From NCBI GenBank assembly GCA_003439945.1, contig QVRM01002175.1, positions 78,501 through 142,500 of the forward strand: a DNA stretch of 64,000 nucleotides, read 5' to 3'. Positions 36,900-49,311 of this stretch are shown here, in pieces. The position numbers and the translations under genes are program-made. The notes beneath the pieces are model-generated. The model was not told the DNA's origin. It saw only the letters and a program-made list of their open reading frames with translations, and made no database searches. How positions within the stretch are numbered: the first letter of the stretch is position 1; every line of letters starts with the position of its first letter. Origin of the DNA: Dermanyssus gallinae. Taxonomy: Eukaryota > Arthropoda > Arachnida > Mesostigmata > Dermanyssidae.

Positions 36900-39800
36900 A
36901 CAGATTCCAGTCAAAACTAGTTACCTGTCAATAGGTGGAGAACGCTTGTCATGTTTCTAAACGGGAGATTTTCCAGCGTCTTCACATGGAGTGAGACGTG
37001 TTGAAGACATGAAACAGATAATGTTGGTGCTTTTATATATTTTTGTTTACGAACACTTAAGCATTGTGAAATTGCGGTTTCGCTAATAAACTTCTAATTT
37101 AAAAGTGAACTTGAAAAAAATATTTTTTTTACATAAATATATATTTTTTTAACCTCACACGTGGGACGTGAAATGTAGGGTCCCTGCGAGCTTGAGCACC
37201 GGACCAAGGCTGGACTTCCCTGTTACACATCCAGCGACAGGCGCGGTCTGAAAAAATCGCCTGTTCACTTATCTCCGCTGGCTAGAATCGGTAACTGACG
37301 CATCCCGAATGCAGCATGCAACCGCTCTCCAACGTGGCTAAGGTCCGAGCGTCAGGCTCTTTCCACTCTCGCTCTTAAGGTTCAGCCCAGTTGCTGTATT
37401 TGCAAATTTTAAAAGTGCTAAATGACTATTGCATCGTACTGGCACTTAGGACATATTATCTCAACCGAGTTAGATGACGAACCTTACTACCTGAGGAGGA
37501 AGCCCAAATGGGTTACGGACTTATTTAACTGCTGAATTAGATTATTTTTGTGTTTACAAAATTTTGCCTGTTAGCATACCGAAACAATAAGAAGAATGAC
37601 TTACAATGTAGCATTTACTGTTATACATATACTAAACCATCCGCTGTCCACTACGAGCTTGAACCCCGTAAGACATATCTTAACGCACCTAGGACCGGAC
37701 ATGTTAATACATCTAGGGTTTTCCCACAAGTTAGGGCTCGTGGCAGCATAGATGCTGACCCTTCTCAATGAGCATTGTTTACAGAAAATCCGATCAACAA
37801 CGGGAATCGAGGTGACAACCATGACTAGCGCGCTAGTCCCTAGACCACGCCGCCACTGTAATGCATATACTGGAAACAGGTATCGTAACAAATTTCTGTG
37901 AGATCAACTCATATAGCATTGCCGTAGCAGTTGACATCAACTCCACCCAGTGTGGCCCGAATTGTTTTTTCAAAAAGCAGAGCAAATATAGGTTACATAT
38001 ATTGTTTGCAGTAGTATTGTAGGAGTATGTGATTAAATATATTTATAATATTAAAATTATGAACTGAGCTTACTTAAGCGTTTTCTGCTGAATCTTCCAC
38101 GGTATTTAATGTTGCGGAGCTCCATTGACCAGTGTAGACTGGACATCGGAGAGTCAGTCATTCTTAGATTGAAGATAAAAATTGCACGTGGCCTTCAAGG
38201 CGCCCTTCTCAAGATTACAAAATTTAGACTCGTGATATCGTCGAACAGTGATCGATCGAAAGAAAATGAATATCTTTTGTTTGTATACTGTACGCGTGTG
38301 TCGTGTATGACCTTTATTTAAAGAAAATTACTGTACCGAAACGAGAGTCAAAGTGAAAAAAACGGCATCGTAAAAACGTGAAGCGAATGCTCAGGTAACG
38401 AGATGCTATGCTATCTAATGTGTGTAAAAAGAAAGGTGTGAAGAAGGTACCATGTGGTATGTTGGGTATAACGTAGGTACAATAAACCTGTTAGGCTAAA
38501 ATGTCTATGCAATTAAATTGTTGGTTTTACTTCAATGTATAATTAAATCAAGTTATTATATAATAATTATAATGAATTTTAGCGAAATGTTTTCTGTACA
38601 ATTAGTTAAATATGTAATTACATCAAGTTTTTATATAATCATTATAATGAATTATAGTAAAATGTTTTCTGTATAATTAGTTGATCGGTCTAAGTAAATC
38701 TGATCCATCCTACGCTGGTGACCTAGCCATACGGGTTTGGGTGCGCTACGAGAGATGTTACTTCATCGGACTAAATAAAACCTCCTTTACCCCTAACAAC
38801 GTTTTCGATTTAGATTTTTGAACTAAGCTAAATTCGAGAGTTAATTTACTAGAAAAGCATTGATCTTAAACCTTGTTTCTTTTATCGAGCGAAAATGGAT
38901 CCAAGAAGGTTACCTCAGTAACAGTCACTTAAATGCATTAGAAAATGAAACACTACCAAAAGCATATATATATATATATATATACCAAGTAAGGTTTCAT
39001 TGAAGCATTACGTCCGGGCTAGATCTCATACAGTCAGAATTGCCGCCGACGTAAGCATTGCCTCCCACTTGAGCGGAACTAGAACCTCCCTATGACGTCC
39101 ACCTTGTGGCCTTCGGGACACTGAGTACTACAGTACGTGGCTTTTTCTCGCTACCAAATGGAGTGTGAGTTTTGGCGGCCGATCGCGATGCGAGCATCGA
39201 GCACCAGATGCCCCAGGAAGAGGTTGTTCGACGTTTCGGACTTCTTGGGTCGATAGAAGTTGATTTTTGAGCGACTGCTGTTGCCGTTGACGAAATCAGG
39301 TCGGTGAACCAGTCAACTCAGACGGCCGCCCAACGGGTGTGGCGGATCCAGTGCCAGTACTGGGTGCACAGCGAGAAAGAGAGAGAGAGAGAGAAAGGTA
39401 CCGGAGAAAGAAGCAATGGTGGATAGCAGACAGCTCGACGATATTCAGAGATCGCCTACCGTGGGCTACGTAACAATGAAAAAGAAGAAGAAGAAAAAGA
39501 AGGAGACGACCCCGGTCCGCCGCTGATCCTCACTGCGTTCTCTAACAGTTGCTGGCCAGACAGGTCAAGCCTAAGGCTGGACTGGACTTCAAAGGTCAGC
39601 TGTACTCGATTTCAAAGTCGATTAAGTCGTGCGGGGTGATCAATCGCCTCGTCGCTGTTGCTACTTCTACTGTACATAGAAAACGCACTTGCAGTCGTCT
39701 ATGCTTATTTGCACATTCATGTAATCATATATTATATATATATATATATTTTTTTTTTGTTTTTAAAGCTATAATTGTATGTTGTTACAAGTTATCGTAG

Positions 39801-40240
39801 AAACCAATAGAATGTCAAGTAGCACAGCACAACTTCAATAGCAATGGTCCACGATTTTTCCTTAATAGTAGTATAAAAATATTGGAACAAACGTTGTACT
39901 AATTGTAGGACATCTTAGGTGCTTCGGTCAAGCCTTTAGCCACACAGCCCTCTCTCTCTCTGAAGAAGGAGGGAGTGTCGAAAAAAAGTGAGGTGTTATA
40001 TTCTTCAGTTTCACTAGCCGAAAGGCGTAAATTTGAGTTAATAGCCAAGTATCCCACCTATCGTACGCCACTTCATTTTCACGCAAAGCGGCGTCACCAG
40101 CGTCAATACGTACAAAAAGCGCATCGTAAGCAGTGTAAATCAACATCATAGCAGCACAGCCGCACGGGGCAGCGCGGCGACACGAAACACGACAAAAGCA
40201 TTACCAATCGTGTGCCCACTTACCCCGTAAACGTAACCAT
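36900..40240. other. Mostly unique sequence
   Basis: Holds the 38541-38682 direct repeat and short TA runs (38966, 39736). A minus-strand 49-codon stretch at about 39330-39180 (for example SKINFYRPKKSETSNNLFLG) is open between stops, but has no known match and no splice sites I trust. Confidence 0.4.
38541..38682 (+). repeat. Two-copy 67-base direct repeat
   Basis: AATTAAATCAAG...AATTAGTT (38541-38607) recurs as AATTACATCAAG...AATTAGTT (38616-38682) with few changes, a period of 75 bases. Both contain ATTATAATGAATT and AAATGTTTTCTGTA. It is AT-rich and non-coding. Confidence 0.85.
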
Positions 40241-40256
40241 GTGGACGGACACATGT

Positions 40257-40468
40257 TTTTTGCTTTTGTTTTTAGATTTTCCGTAGAACTATTGTGTCCC
40301 GTGTACGGTTTTTTCATGTCATGGCTACTTTTAATCCACTCCGGCATTTACCTTGTCTAAATTGGATACCATGCAAACCAATTTAAGAGTGGCCGGTCTG
40401 GGTGGTCTCGAACCCAGTCCTCCCGAATATGCAAGGCAAAGGCTTTGCCACTAAGCCATCTTGCTCGG
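40257..40468 (-). mobile_element. tRNA-derived SINE (family 1)
   Basis: The minus strand begins CCGAGCAAGATGGCTTAGTG (A box TGGCTTAGTGGC), followed by the B box GGGTTCGAGACC and a tail with CAATTTAGACAAGGTAAATG, CCGTACACGGGACACAATAG and an A-rich end. A 7-base duplication CACATGT flanks it (40250-40256, 40469-40475). It is about 212 bases long. Confidence 0.75.
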
Positions 40469-40556
40469 CACATGTGTACACTATATTGGATAAACATATG
40501 GACATACCACATAGATATAGATACAAAGAGAAAGATAGAGAGAGAGAGAGACGTAT

Positions 40557-40558
<2 letters not shown>

Positions 40559-40600
<42 letters not shown>

Positions 40601-40601
40601 G

Positions 40602-40646
<45 letters not shown>
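40559..40646. repeat. Two (TA)n runs with a shared GTAGATACA spacer
   Basis: Two TA runs, each followed by TGTAGATACATA, so the block itself is duplicated. Confidence 0.95.
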
Positions 40647-40648
<2 letters not shown>

Positions 40649-41099
40649 GATACATAGGCGCATGAAATCTGGAGCACCGCTCCTGTTTAGTTGGTAGCAC
40701 GCTGCGGAACTTGGGGAGACTTTGCCCGACGACAAAGAACCGATCGCTGTCCCTCGACACCTACCCAGAGCGAGTAAACGCAACTCGCTCTTTCGTTTGC
40801 TCTTTGCAGCAACATACACAGAGGCACACACTCTGCTGAAACGCTCAGCCGTACAGGAACTCACACACACACAAGCTAACTCCTAATACGCAGGAGCGAA
40901 GTGCGAAATCACGCTCGCAGGCTCCTGGCAACTCACATAGAACCACCATACACATAGACTGAATAAAATAGATAGATCGGATGAAACAGAAATTGGTCGG
41001 CCGGCCGGCCTATAGCCAGACAGTCTCCGATGTCTCGTCGCCTTTTGCAACACAGTCACTGAAAGATATATCTCACGACGACGCAGGATGACGTCACCG

Positions 41100-42190
41100 C
41101 TCTTTGCGATGAAGTCTGAGGTCCGATGAGGAGAACGACGACGACGACGACAACGACTTCGGCCACAGTGACAGCAACGACAACGACAACGCCCACAACA
41201 ACAACAGCAATAACGACAGCAACAACGACAACAACAGCAAGAATGACAACAACAGCAACAACAACAACAGCAACAACAGCAACAACGACAACAACAACAG
41301 CAACAACAGCAACAACAGCAACAACAACGGCCATGACAATGACGACAACAACACCGCTCAGTAGCCAAAGTCCAATCGCGCGAGCCTCACCTCAGTTCAC
41401 TGCTGGCTAGAGCGTCTCTCTGTGTGCGTAAGAGGTTAAGAGAGATATATACAGAGAGCGCTAGCGACCGAGAGAGAGAGAGAGAGAGTGAAATAGTGGG
41501 AGCAAGAGAGAGACAGAGAGAGAGAGTGACGCAGGCAGATAGACAGAGAGTTGGCCAGCGCAAGCTGTGCGCGCGCTGCTCAAAGACACAGACACGAACT
41601 CTTCGTCGCGTAGCGAAGCCGACGGCATCTGGAAGCAATTTGTACTCGTCAGCGTTGACGACCAGCGATCACTCACTCAGTCGCACCGCGTCACAATGGC
41701 TGCTGACTGGCTGGCTGAGCTGTCGCAGCGTAGTCACGGCTGCTTCGGAAGGCCGGCCGATCTGTCTGTTACCAATCGTGGTCGTTGTTGCTGCTGTTGT
41801 TGTTGTTGCTGCTGCTGCTGCTGCTGTTGTGGTTGTTGTGGTTGTTGTTGTTGCTGTTGCTGTTGCTGTTGTTGTTAGTTGACTGTTGCGATCTGCGGCC
41901 CGAGACCAAAGTGCAAGCATTGCAAGAGGAGGGCAGCGAGAGCAAAGACTACTTCTGCGACTGAAACACGTTGGCACTTCGACTCTCAGTGAGCAAGCAG
42001 ACCAATATGATGGTGGTGGCTTTGCAACACCCTGCGAGACCTGGCCAATTGAGACAGCGGACGACGATTCTTCGACTTCGGCGGCACTATTAACAACAAC
42101 AACGACACCAGCGTTAGTTGCAGCGTCAGCGAATACGACAATAACATCAACAACAACAGCGCAGAAATAGCAACAATTTGTGTGCTGAGA
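41100..42190. repeat. Facing CAA/CAG and TTG/CTG repeat blocks
   Basis: CAA/CAG/GAC-type repeats at 41135-41355 and TTG/CTG repeats at 41785-41878 lie in opposite sense, with a (GA)n-rich stretch (41440-41530) between. Long frames on both strands are only repeat translations. Confidence 0.7.
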
Positions 42191-42240
42191 TTTGTTTAAT
42201 CCTTTTAATTCTACTGCTTTTCGCATTGCAGAAGCAGCTA

Positions 42241-42249
42241 TTATATATA

Positions 42250-42314
<65 letters not shown>

Positions 42315-42321
42315 AATATAT

Positions 42322-42404
<83 letters not shown>
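42241..42404. repeat. Long (TA)n with periodic TTTATATAAA interruptions
   Basis: About 160 bases of TA, with TATTTATATAAATATA interruptions near 42306, 42333 and 42365. Confidence 0.95.
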
Positions 42405-42406
<2 letters not shown>

Positions 42407-42409
42407 CAG

Positions 42410-44145
42410 GTGAGTCTCAATGTATCTGAGAGGCAATTTTATGCACATTTACCACTTTCAATTCAATGATTCTTGATTTGCAACAAATATAAATTACAGT
42501 CATTGTGTTAGCTCAAATTATAACATTAATTAGGGTTACAAATAGTTTTGAGCTATGGTCGACGCCTAAATCAGCTAAGGACAACTGACGGTATAACACG
42601 CTTCGAGTTTAAATTGCACTTCCTCCTCGAAAGACCATTTACATTTTATATACTATATGCTTATGTGACTTCTGATATCAAATAGCTAACCCCACCGTAA
42701 GTATAACGTTGCTCGTACTTCCTTAAACGGTCGTTAATCATGCAATGTTGTATATACATTCAAATACATAATGCATCAATGTAAGACGGTTTACCGCCAA
42801 CATATATATATATATATATATTCTGCTGAAACAAACTTCCACACTCTCATCATTCCACGAGTAAACACAGTTTACGCTGTGGCCAAGCCTACAGTGTTCC
42901 GAGGACGCTGTTCCACGAGCTGTCAAGGTCATACCGAGGCCATCGGATAGCAAGGACAAATAGTAGCATTTTCTAGCAATCCGCTTTAAGGAAAAGCAGA
43001 TGAAGAATAAGAAAAAGTCGTCTCCATACAGGTAGGCTAGCCGTTCTCGGAACTCGAGCGAACCTTTACGAAAAAAGTCGTCTAGGAAGCGTGCAGTGTT
43101 CCTGGAGGAACAACCTTCCCTCTGCCGCTCGGCCAAGGCCAGGTCTGTTTCGACCTGTCTCCCTCGTCGGAATGAGAGACACTCAGTGTGCCCGAGCACG
43201 GCGGCCGGTCAGGCAGGTAGGAAAAGATTGTCAGCAGATCTTTGCTCCCAACTCCCAACGTCCCGTCCTGACTTTTCCTATATATTTTTTCTTTCTCTTC
43301 CCCGTTTCGTTCATGCCCTCACTGTTTTGTTTAATTGCCTCGATAGTCAGCTACACACACATACGTCGTCGTCGTCGTCGCCTGAGTGAAGCCGGTGGCG
43401 CATTCGACACGCATGCCTGTGTACGTCGACCGCCACGGACTGCGCCTTCGTTTTCTCTAGAAGAATGGAAGAAACACGCACAGTTTCTCGTCACACACCC
43501 AGCCACACTCACAAATGACACACCCCCCAAAAACAGCTTCCTTCTTCGCAGCAGCGTCTTCATTCGGGTCGCAAACGAAGTCCCTCGGCCTCCTTTCCAG
43601 CAGCTCGCGACACTACCAAAGCCACTCGCCGGTGCGGATCGGGCTCCTTTCCGCTCATTCCGGCCAGTTAGCGGAGACCAGTTCCAGTCGCAGTGGTTGA
43701 CGATGAGAACGACGTCTGTAACACGATGGCAACTCCAGGTAAACTCCAGGCGCTTCCCGCCACCAATTCAGAGAAAACTCTTTGCTCGCTTTCCTTGATC
43801 CCCCCTCCGCCCCCCTCCCCCGCTGCTCTTCCTCGTTCTAGCAGCGGTCTCGACACTTCTCTCCGAGCTGAACTGTGCGTTCGAAATGCCGCGATCTGAT
43901 CGAACGCGGCGTGGCGTTGCGCGAACCAAACCTCGCTGCTCTATGAGAGCGTTCGTCGGCTGCTGTCTTTGACAGAGTGCGTACGTTGGAAATTTGCAAC
44001 ACAGCCATGTTTTGCTTATCGTACCCAACGGACGCGCACTTAGCTCGAATAGACAATTCGACGTAATTAACGCGCGCTTGCTAGAAGTTGAGATTCGAGC
44101 CGCGGATATACGCATGCATGTACTCCATAATGTATACACACACGT
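42410..44145. other. AT-rich then GC-rich, no firm gene
   Basis: AT-rich to 42820, then GC-rich. It includes (CGT)n at 43363-43382 and the unassigned frame at 43172-43798. An ATG at 43726 followed by GCAACTCCAG and GTAAAC looks like a very short first coding exon with donor, but nothing confirms it. Confidence 0.35.
43172..43798 (+). CDS. Unassigned 208-codon open frame in GC-rich sequence
   Basis: The frame is open from before 43091 to a TGA at 43798; the first ATG is 43172 (MRDTQCARARRPVRQ). It has a hydrophobic run (FPIYFFFLFPVSFMPSLFCL) followed by six Arg, then Ser/Pro-rich sequence. I recognise no family. Other frames here are also long because stops are rare at this base composition, so it may be chance. 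It is a weak candidate for a real exon or upstream region. Confidence 0.15.
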   Translation: MRDTQCARARRPVRQVGKDCQQIFAPNSQRPVLTFPIYFFFLFPVSFMPSLFCLIASIVSYTHIRRRRRRLSEAGGAFDTHACVRRPPRTAPSFSLEEWKKHAQFLVTHPATLTNDTPPKNSFLLRSSVFIRVANEVPRPPFQQLATLPKPLAGADRAPFRSFRPVSGDQFQSQWLTMRTTSVTRWQLQVNSRRFPPPIQRKLFARFP

Positions 44146-44146
44146 T

Positions 44147-44194
<48 letters not shown>

Positions 44195-44196
<2 letters not shown>

Positions 44197-45275
44197 TCAT
44201 ATAAAACAGACTATCGATCATGCTGAATAAGGCGAATATATATATGGTAAACAGGCTATTATATACTATCGCCAATGCGGTCGGAGCTGCTCAGAATCAG
44301 CACACGTATCGTAAAGCGTTGAATTACATATTTGACAATCAGTGAACATTATACCACCAAAGATGAATATTTGATCAACTGATTTACGTCAGCCAGGATT
44401 AACCATCCTATAGGGCGTCGTTATGAAGGTTAGTTTAGCCTATTGCCAAATAGCTCTCGTTTACAAATAATGATCTACGTATATGAATCAAACAAAATAA
44501 AACAAATAATAAAAAAACGATAAATATATATATATATATATATAACAGGTTCCAGGCACTAAACCAGAGTGTCCTGTATCGGCTGCTTTATCTGTCCAAA
44601 ATATCTCAGAAGTAGCCACATTATAAAGACACCTTCGTGTTAGAAGGTGCCGTTTTAATGGGAGAGCTACCATCGGCATAGACTATCATAGCTCCTCTTG
44701 CATTTCCCTTCTGGATGAAGTACACAAGTCTTTATTTCTATCTATCTTTAGAGAAAATTGTGCGCAGTTCATACGAAGTAACTGCAAAGCTGCAAAGAAG
44801 AATCATTTAGGTTTGTTGGAACGGGGCTATGTTTTCCCACTGCGACGTCTACAAAGCTTTACATGGTTACAAACTACATTATAAAGCTAATACAGCAAAG
44901 AGCCAGGTATATGGTGGCGTGTTCCCTGATAGCAGAAAAATCTCGTCTCTGGCCCTCTGGCATAATTATCGTGCTCACAACCGGTAGAGTTTAATATGAT
45001 TAGGTAGCCAGATCGCTTACCATGTATATCTAAGTACCGATGACATCTTTTTATTTCTTTTTATTTTATTTTTATATATAATATATTATATATTAGATAA
45101 TTATGCGTGAGTCCTTTTTCAATCAGGCTCTCCCGTGCACGCGACGACAGAAGAATAATAAATAGAGCACTTTTACGTAAATTTAACCAGTTATTTGGTA
45201 GTCTCTATACTTATCAACAGGCGCAATCGGTAGTACACGTTAAACAGAACAATGGGTCGCGGGTTGCGCAATGTG
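44195..45275. other. No gene seen
   Basis: AT-rich unique sequence. An open stretch at 44623-44880 without a start codon has no recognisable motif. Confidence 0.5.
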
Positions 45276-45279
45276 TAAA

Positions 45280-45492
45280 GATGATATATATATTATAATT
45301 TATATATATATATATATATCTATATATACATATGTTAATAATCTATATATATATATATATCTATTTTAATAAGATATATATAATATATATATAATATTAT
45401 ATATATATCTATTTCTATATATATATATATATAATCTATATATATATTTATATATTTATATCTATATATAGATATATATATATAATATATAT

Positions 45493-45544
<52 letters not shown>

Positions 45545-45566
45545 TATATATACATACGCATACATA
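45280..45566. repeat. Imperfect (TA)n block below the chitin-binding gene
   Basis: About 285 bases of TA with frequent CTATATAT, AATATAT and TTTATA variants. It begins about 190 bases beyond the stop codon of the minus-strand gene, so the 3' UTR may end just before or within it. I saw no clear AATAAA between. Confidence 0.95.
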
Positions 45567-45757
45567 TATATACACATATACACATGGTTCCACCAGTGAA
45601 ACACGAGCCTCGTTCAGTCGGTTCAATGCGTAGCAGTAAGGAACTAGCGCCTAGAAACATCAATGTATATCATTATCATCATCATCTTGCCACCATCATC
45701 ATCTTCATCATCTCGCCGCCGCCGCCGCCGCCGTCGTTGTTGTTGCGGTCGTACTGC

Positions 45758-47144
45758 CTAGACGCAGATCCTCGATTCGGCGTTGTACTGGGTGCCGGCG
45801 CTGCAGCGGAAAAAGTGCGGCGCGCAATTCGAGCAGCGGTAGAAGTGTCCGCGCGCGTCGGCCGACGGATAGAAGCCATCGTCGCGGAGGTCGGCGCAGT
45901 ATGCCGAATAGGTGCCGCATTGGCCAAGGCTGGCATCGACTGCCGGTACGTAGACGGCGGGCACGGCGGGCACGGCGGCCACAGCGGCAGGCGGAGATCC
46001 GGCAGACTGTCGCCCACCAACGTGCTGGTTAACGGTTGCCACCTGGCTCACGCTCGAACTGGACGACGAGTGCGCGTTCTGATTGATCGTAGCGTGCTGG
46101 TTGACGGTGGTCTTCTGGTTGAAGTTGGCGACGCCGTGGAACGACACCTTGTTCTGGTTAACGGTCGCCCGCTGGTTGACGTTCATAACCGTTAGGCCAC
46201 CGCCTGGGCTGGGCACCACACGCTGGTTAATGGTCGCGACCTGGCTAGACGACGACGACGACGACGGTCGGCGTTGTTGAACAACCGGCCCACTGTAGTA
46301 CTTGCGGGGATACACATAGCGTGGAAGCACGGGTGTCGTGTAGACAACGGTGGCTGCTCGGTGCACGGTGGGAGCCACGACCTCGACCGTTGGGTGATGA
46401 TAGACGGGATACCCTGTAACAGCATCAACAACGACAACCGTTCAAATATAGCCAAATGCAAGAACAACAACAACAACACGTTCACTTACGAAAATAAATC
46501 GAATAGACTCTTCGATTCATAATCAACGTGCATCAGTTACGTGATTTTTGCGTGAAGCTTGCGTTAAAGCTTTTTGCTGCCTCGCAGCCCGTAGAGAGAG
46601 GTCATTGAGAGGAGGGTTTTTCAGACTCAGCCAGAGTCGAACGCACACTCGCTCGCTCATGTCACCTTGCGCTGCTCTCCGACCTTTCACAGTTCCTTCC
46701 ACACGTCAAAGAGGCTCACGATAACGATGCTGATCTAGTACACCTGGACTTTACTATGATTTACATGAACAGCAACTGCGTTTTGTGACAGCAGCGGCAC
46801 AAAACGTTGACGGCACGTCGCCAAATATAGTAAGAGCAGCACAATCAAATGCTGCCTGTCTGTCAGTCTGTCTCTAGCCAGAGTGCCCGTTCAGAGCCAG
46901 ACAGGATCGTTTCGACTGGATTGAAAGACTGTTCGCAAGCCACTCTGTCTGTGACTGATGACTGAACACGCAAACAATGTGCAAAAAACCTGAATTGACT
47001 GATTGATTGAATTATACACTTACCCGAGTAGTAGGGCAGGCCGTACGAGAGTCCGCCGAGGAAGAACGTCCCGTGCGCCGACGTCGCCAGCGCCAGGATG
47101 GTCAGCGCAAGCGGGAACAGAACCGTGCTGGTTTTTGTCGTCAT
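45758..47144 (-). CDS. Secreted chitin-binding (peritrophin-A-like) protein with Asn-Gln repeats, two exons
   Basis: Coding exon 1 is 47144-47024 and exon 2 is 46413-45758 (TAG stop at 45760-45758), giving 258 residues. The ATG has a good context (ACC before ATG). The donor GTAAGT is at 47023-47018 and the acceptor TTACAG ends at 46414, joining in phase 1. Residues 1-25 form a signal peptide (basic start, Leu/Ala-rich core, Ala-His-Gly end). Residues 40-90 are Tyr/Pro/Val-rich, like cuticle proteins. Residues 98-170 carry seven Asn-Gln motifs, mostly as (A/T)T(V/I)NQ, between two Ser runs. An Ala/Pro/Val linker follows. The C-terminus has six Cys at 206, 213, 234, 237, 244 and 257, with DGFYP and FFRCSAGTQYN segments as in type 2 chitin-binding (CBM14) domains. 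Inferred role: binding chitin in cuticle or peritrophic matrix outside the cell. The first Cys spacing (x6) is shorter than in the usual domain, so chitin binding is an inference from the family. Confidence 0.85.
46414..47023 (-). other. Intron 1 of the chitin-binding gene
   Basis: This 610-base intron runs from GTAAGT (47023-47018) to a TTACAG acceptor preceded by a T/G-rich tract. It is phase 1, falling just after the signal-peptide exon, as is common in arthropod cuticle and peritrophin genes. It holds no further exon that I can see. Confidence 0.8.
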
Positions 47145-47199
47145 GGTTGTTGCTTGGTGGTGGTGGTGGTGGTCGTCGTCGGTGTTCGATGTTTGACTT

Positions 47200-47234
47200 G
47201 TAATTTGACTGCGAACCGCGACGCTTATATATCG
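47200..47234 (-). promoter_or_regulatory. TATA box and likely start site of the chitin-binding gene
   Basis: On the minus strand TATATAAG lies at 47231-47224, about 80 bases before the ATG. An initiator-like AGTCAAAT follows about 20-25 bases downstream, near 47209-47202, which is the right distance for a TATA-directed start. The 5' UTR would be about 60 bases and contains a short CCA repeat followed by CAACAACC. Confidence 0.55.
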
Positions 47235-47259
47235 AGCGTCGTTTTGTCACCTCTTTCGC

Positions 47260-48640
47260 CGTCCATATGCGCTCACACAGAGGAAGGTATATCCATACAC
47301 ACACACAGAGAGACACACATGCATGCATATGCACATTCGTATACGCGCTTACAGAGCCGCACGATACTTATCGCACCCTCGTACATGTTGACATGGAGGG
47401 GTACTTACTACCTTGCTGAGGGAGGAACTGCAAAGGAAAGAGGGGACCGATTGAGACGGCGCGGAGAGCGGGGGGGGGGGGGCGATTGAATGGAAGGATG
47501 CATGAGCAGCCGTTGTTCAGTTAGCCGTTGGCTCGTTTGTGCAAGCTGCCCCTATCGGGATAGGGGCATCATTATCACCCGTCATTAGAATTGTCAAGAT
47601 AAGGTGAATCAATAAGGGAGCGCATGTAGCAACGATCACGGCAGCAAATACAGCTAAACGATTACAACAACAACAACAACAAAAGCAACAACAACCCCCG
47701 CTCCCCATTCGCCGTCGCCTGCATACGCCTGTACAGCAAAAGCGAACGTACCCTTTTTTGACGACGACACGGTACGAGTAACGCGACCCATATCGCTTGG
47801 CCATTAGGGTGGCCGGGGGGGAGGCGGGGGGATCAAGTGCCATACAGCTAAGTGGCTAATTGGCGGTAGTAAGCCAATCGAGCCGAGTAAAGGAGAGACT
47901 GACCCAGAATCTGTTTGTTTTTTGTTGCTGCTGCTGCTGTTGTTGTTGTTGTTGTTGTTGGAAGCGTGTTTAGCTTTACCCCCGCGAAATGTGCATTGTC
48001 CATCGCTTATCGCTCGTTCTGTGCTTTTCGAGTGGTAAGAATGATGCTGTTGCTGCATTGGAAAGCTCGCTTAACTCTACCCCAACGACATAGGAAACAG
48101 CTGATTTTTCGCATAACGATGGATGATCGTTGTTCTTGCTGTTCAGCCAAGCGGCAGTCGAAACTGAGTTGGCAACAAAAAAGGCTCCAAGCCGAGTTTT
48201 GTTAGCTTCTGCGCGTGTATGTGACGTGCTTATACTGCCTACATGGTGTAATAGTATCGTGTAAACGCTGTTTTTTTTCTGTATGCTCTACTGGCATTGT
48301 AGGCAATACGACGTTTGTTGTTATTGTAGTTGGTGTTGCTGTTGTGGTTATTGCGCTGATGTTGTTGTCGTTGTAGTTGGTGTTGTTGTTGCTGTTGTTA
48401 TGGCTGATGCTGTTGCTGTTGTTGCTTCGGTTTTTATTTGTGTTCTTGTTGCTGTTCTTGTCTGTTGATTGTACTGTTGTATTTTTGTTTCTATCTTCTC
48501 AAGTTGTCCTCTTATTTTTCGTTTCATTTTGCTTATTCGTGTTGTTGGTGTTCTTTCCTTAGTGTCGCTGTTGTCTTGTTTTTCTTACTGTTGTTATTGC
48601 TACCTACACTCGTACCACACTCATCGTTGTTGTTGTTGTT

Positions 48641-48678
<38 letters not shown>

Positions 48679-49278
48679 GGTTTTTGTTGTTGTTGTGGTT
48701 TTTGTTGTTGTTGTGGTTGATGTTATTGTGGTTGTAGTTGTGGCTCTGGCTGTAGTTATTGCTGTTGTTAAGTACCGTTAATTGCTTTCTTCAAATCCGC
48801 TTCGCCGTGTCGTTGTTAGCGGCGACCCTAGTCCATCACTTCTGCCAATTCAATCACTACGATTAAGCGGGCTCCCAAGCAGCAGCCAGCAGCTAGAACC
48901 GTCTGTGTACGCATACATAGATAGATAGATCCGTCCATGTAGATGCGTAGAGACACACACATGTTGTCCGGCCGATCGAAAAGTAATCGCATACCCAGCG
49001 CCGCTGTGGAGGTCACTTGTAACGTCGCATTAAATTCCACGTCGAAAGGTTGTTGTTGGTGTCGTTGTTGTTATTATATTGTTTATTTCCTACTACGACA
49101 TGTTCTCGTTTCATCGTTGCAGGTCTCCATATAGGGCGCTTCGTTGCTATGGAGTGCCCTTTAGTTCCTTCTCTACTTTTCGCTATCTCTCTTCTTCGGT
49201 CGTCTCCTACTTTTGATACGCCGGCCTTCCGATGAGTTGACTTGAGTTCAAACCTCTCGACCTCATCCCCGTCTTTCG

Positions 49279-49311
<33 letters not shown>

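Noticed and set aside
39180..39330. Minus-strand exon encoding KINFYRPKKSETSNNLF
   Set aside because: Bounded by stops after 49 codons, with no convincing splice sites and no known relative.
40883..41882. Long frames on both strands rich in Cys, Val, Leu or Thr
   Set aside because: They follow CAA/CAG and TTG/CTG repeats in every phase; none keeps motif content outside the repeats.
44623..44880. Open stretch containing LLDEVHKSLFLSIFREN
   Set aside because: No start codon and no recognisable family; a stretch of this length is expected by chance in 64 kb.
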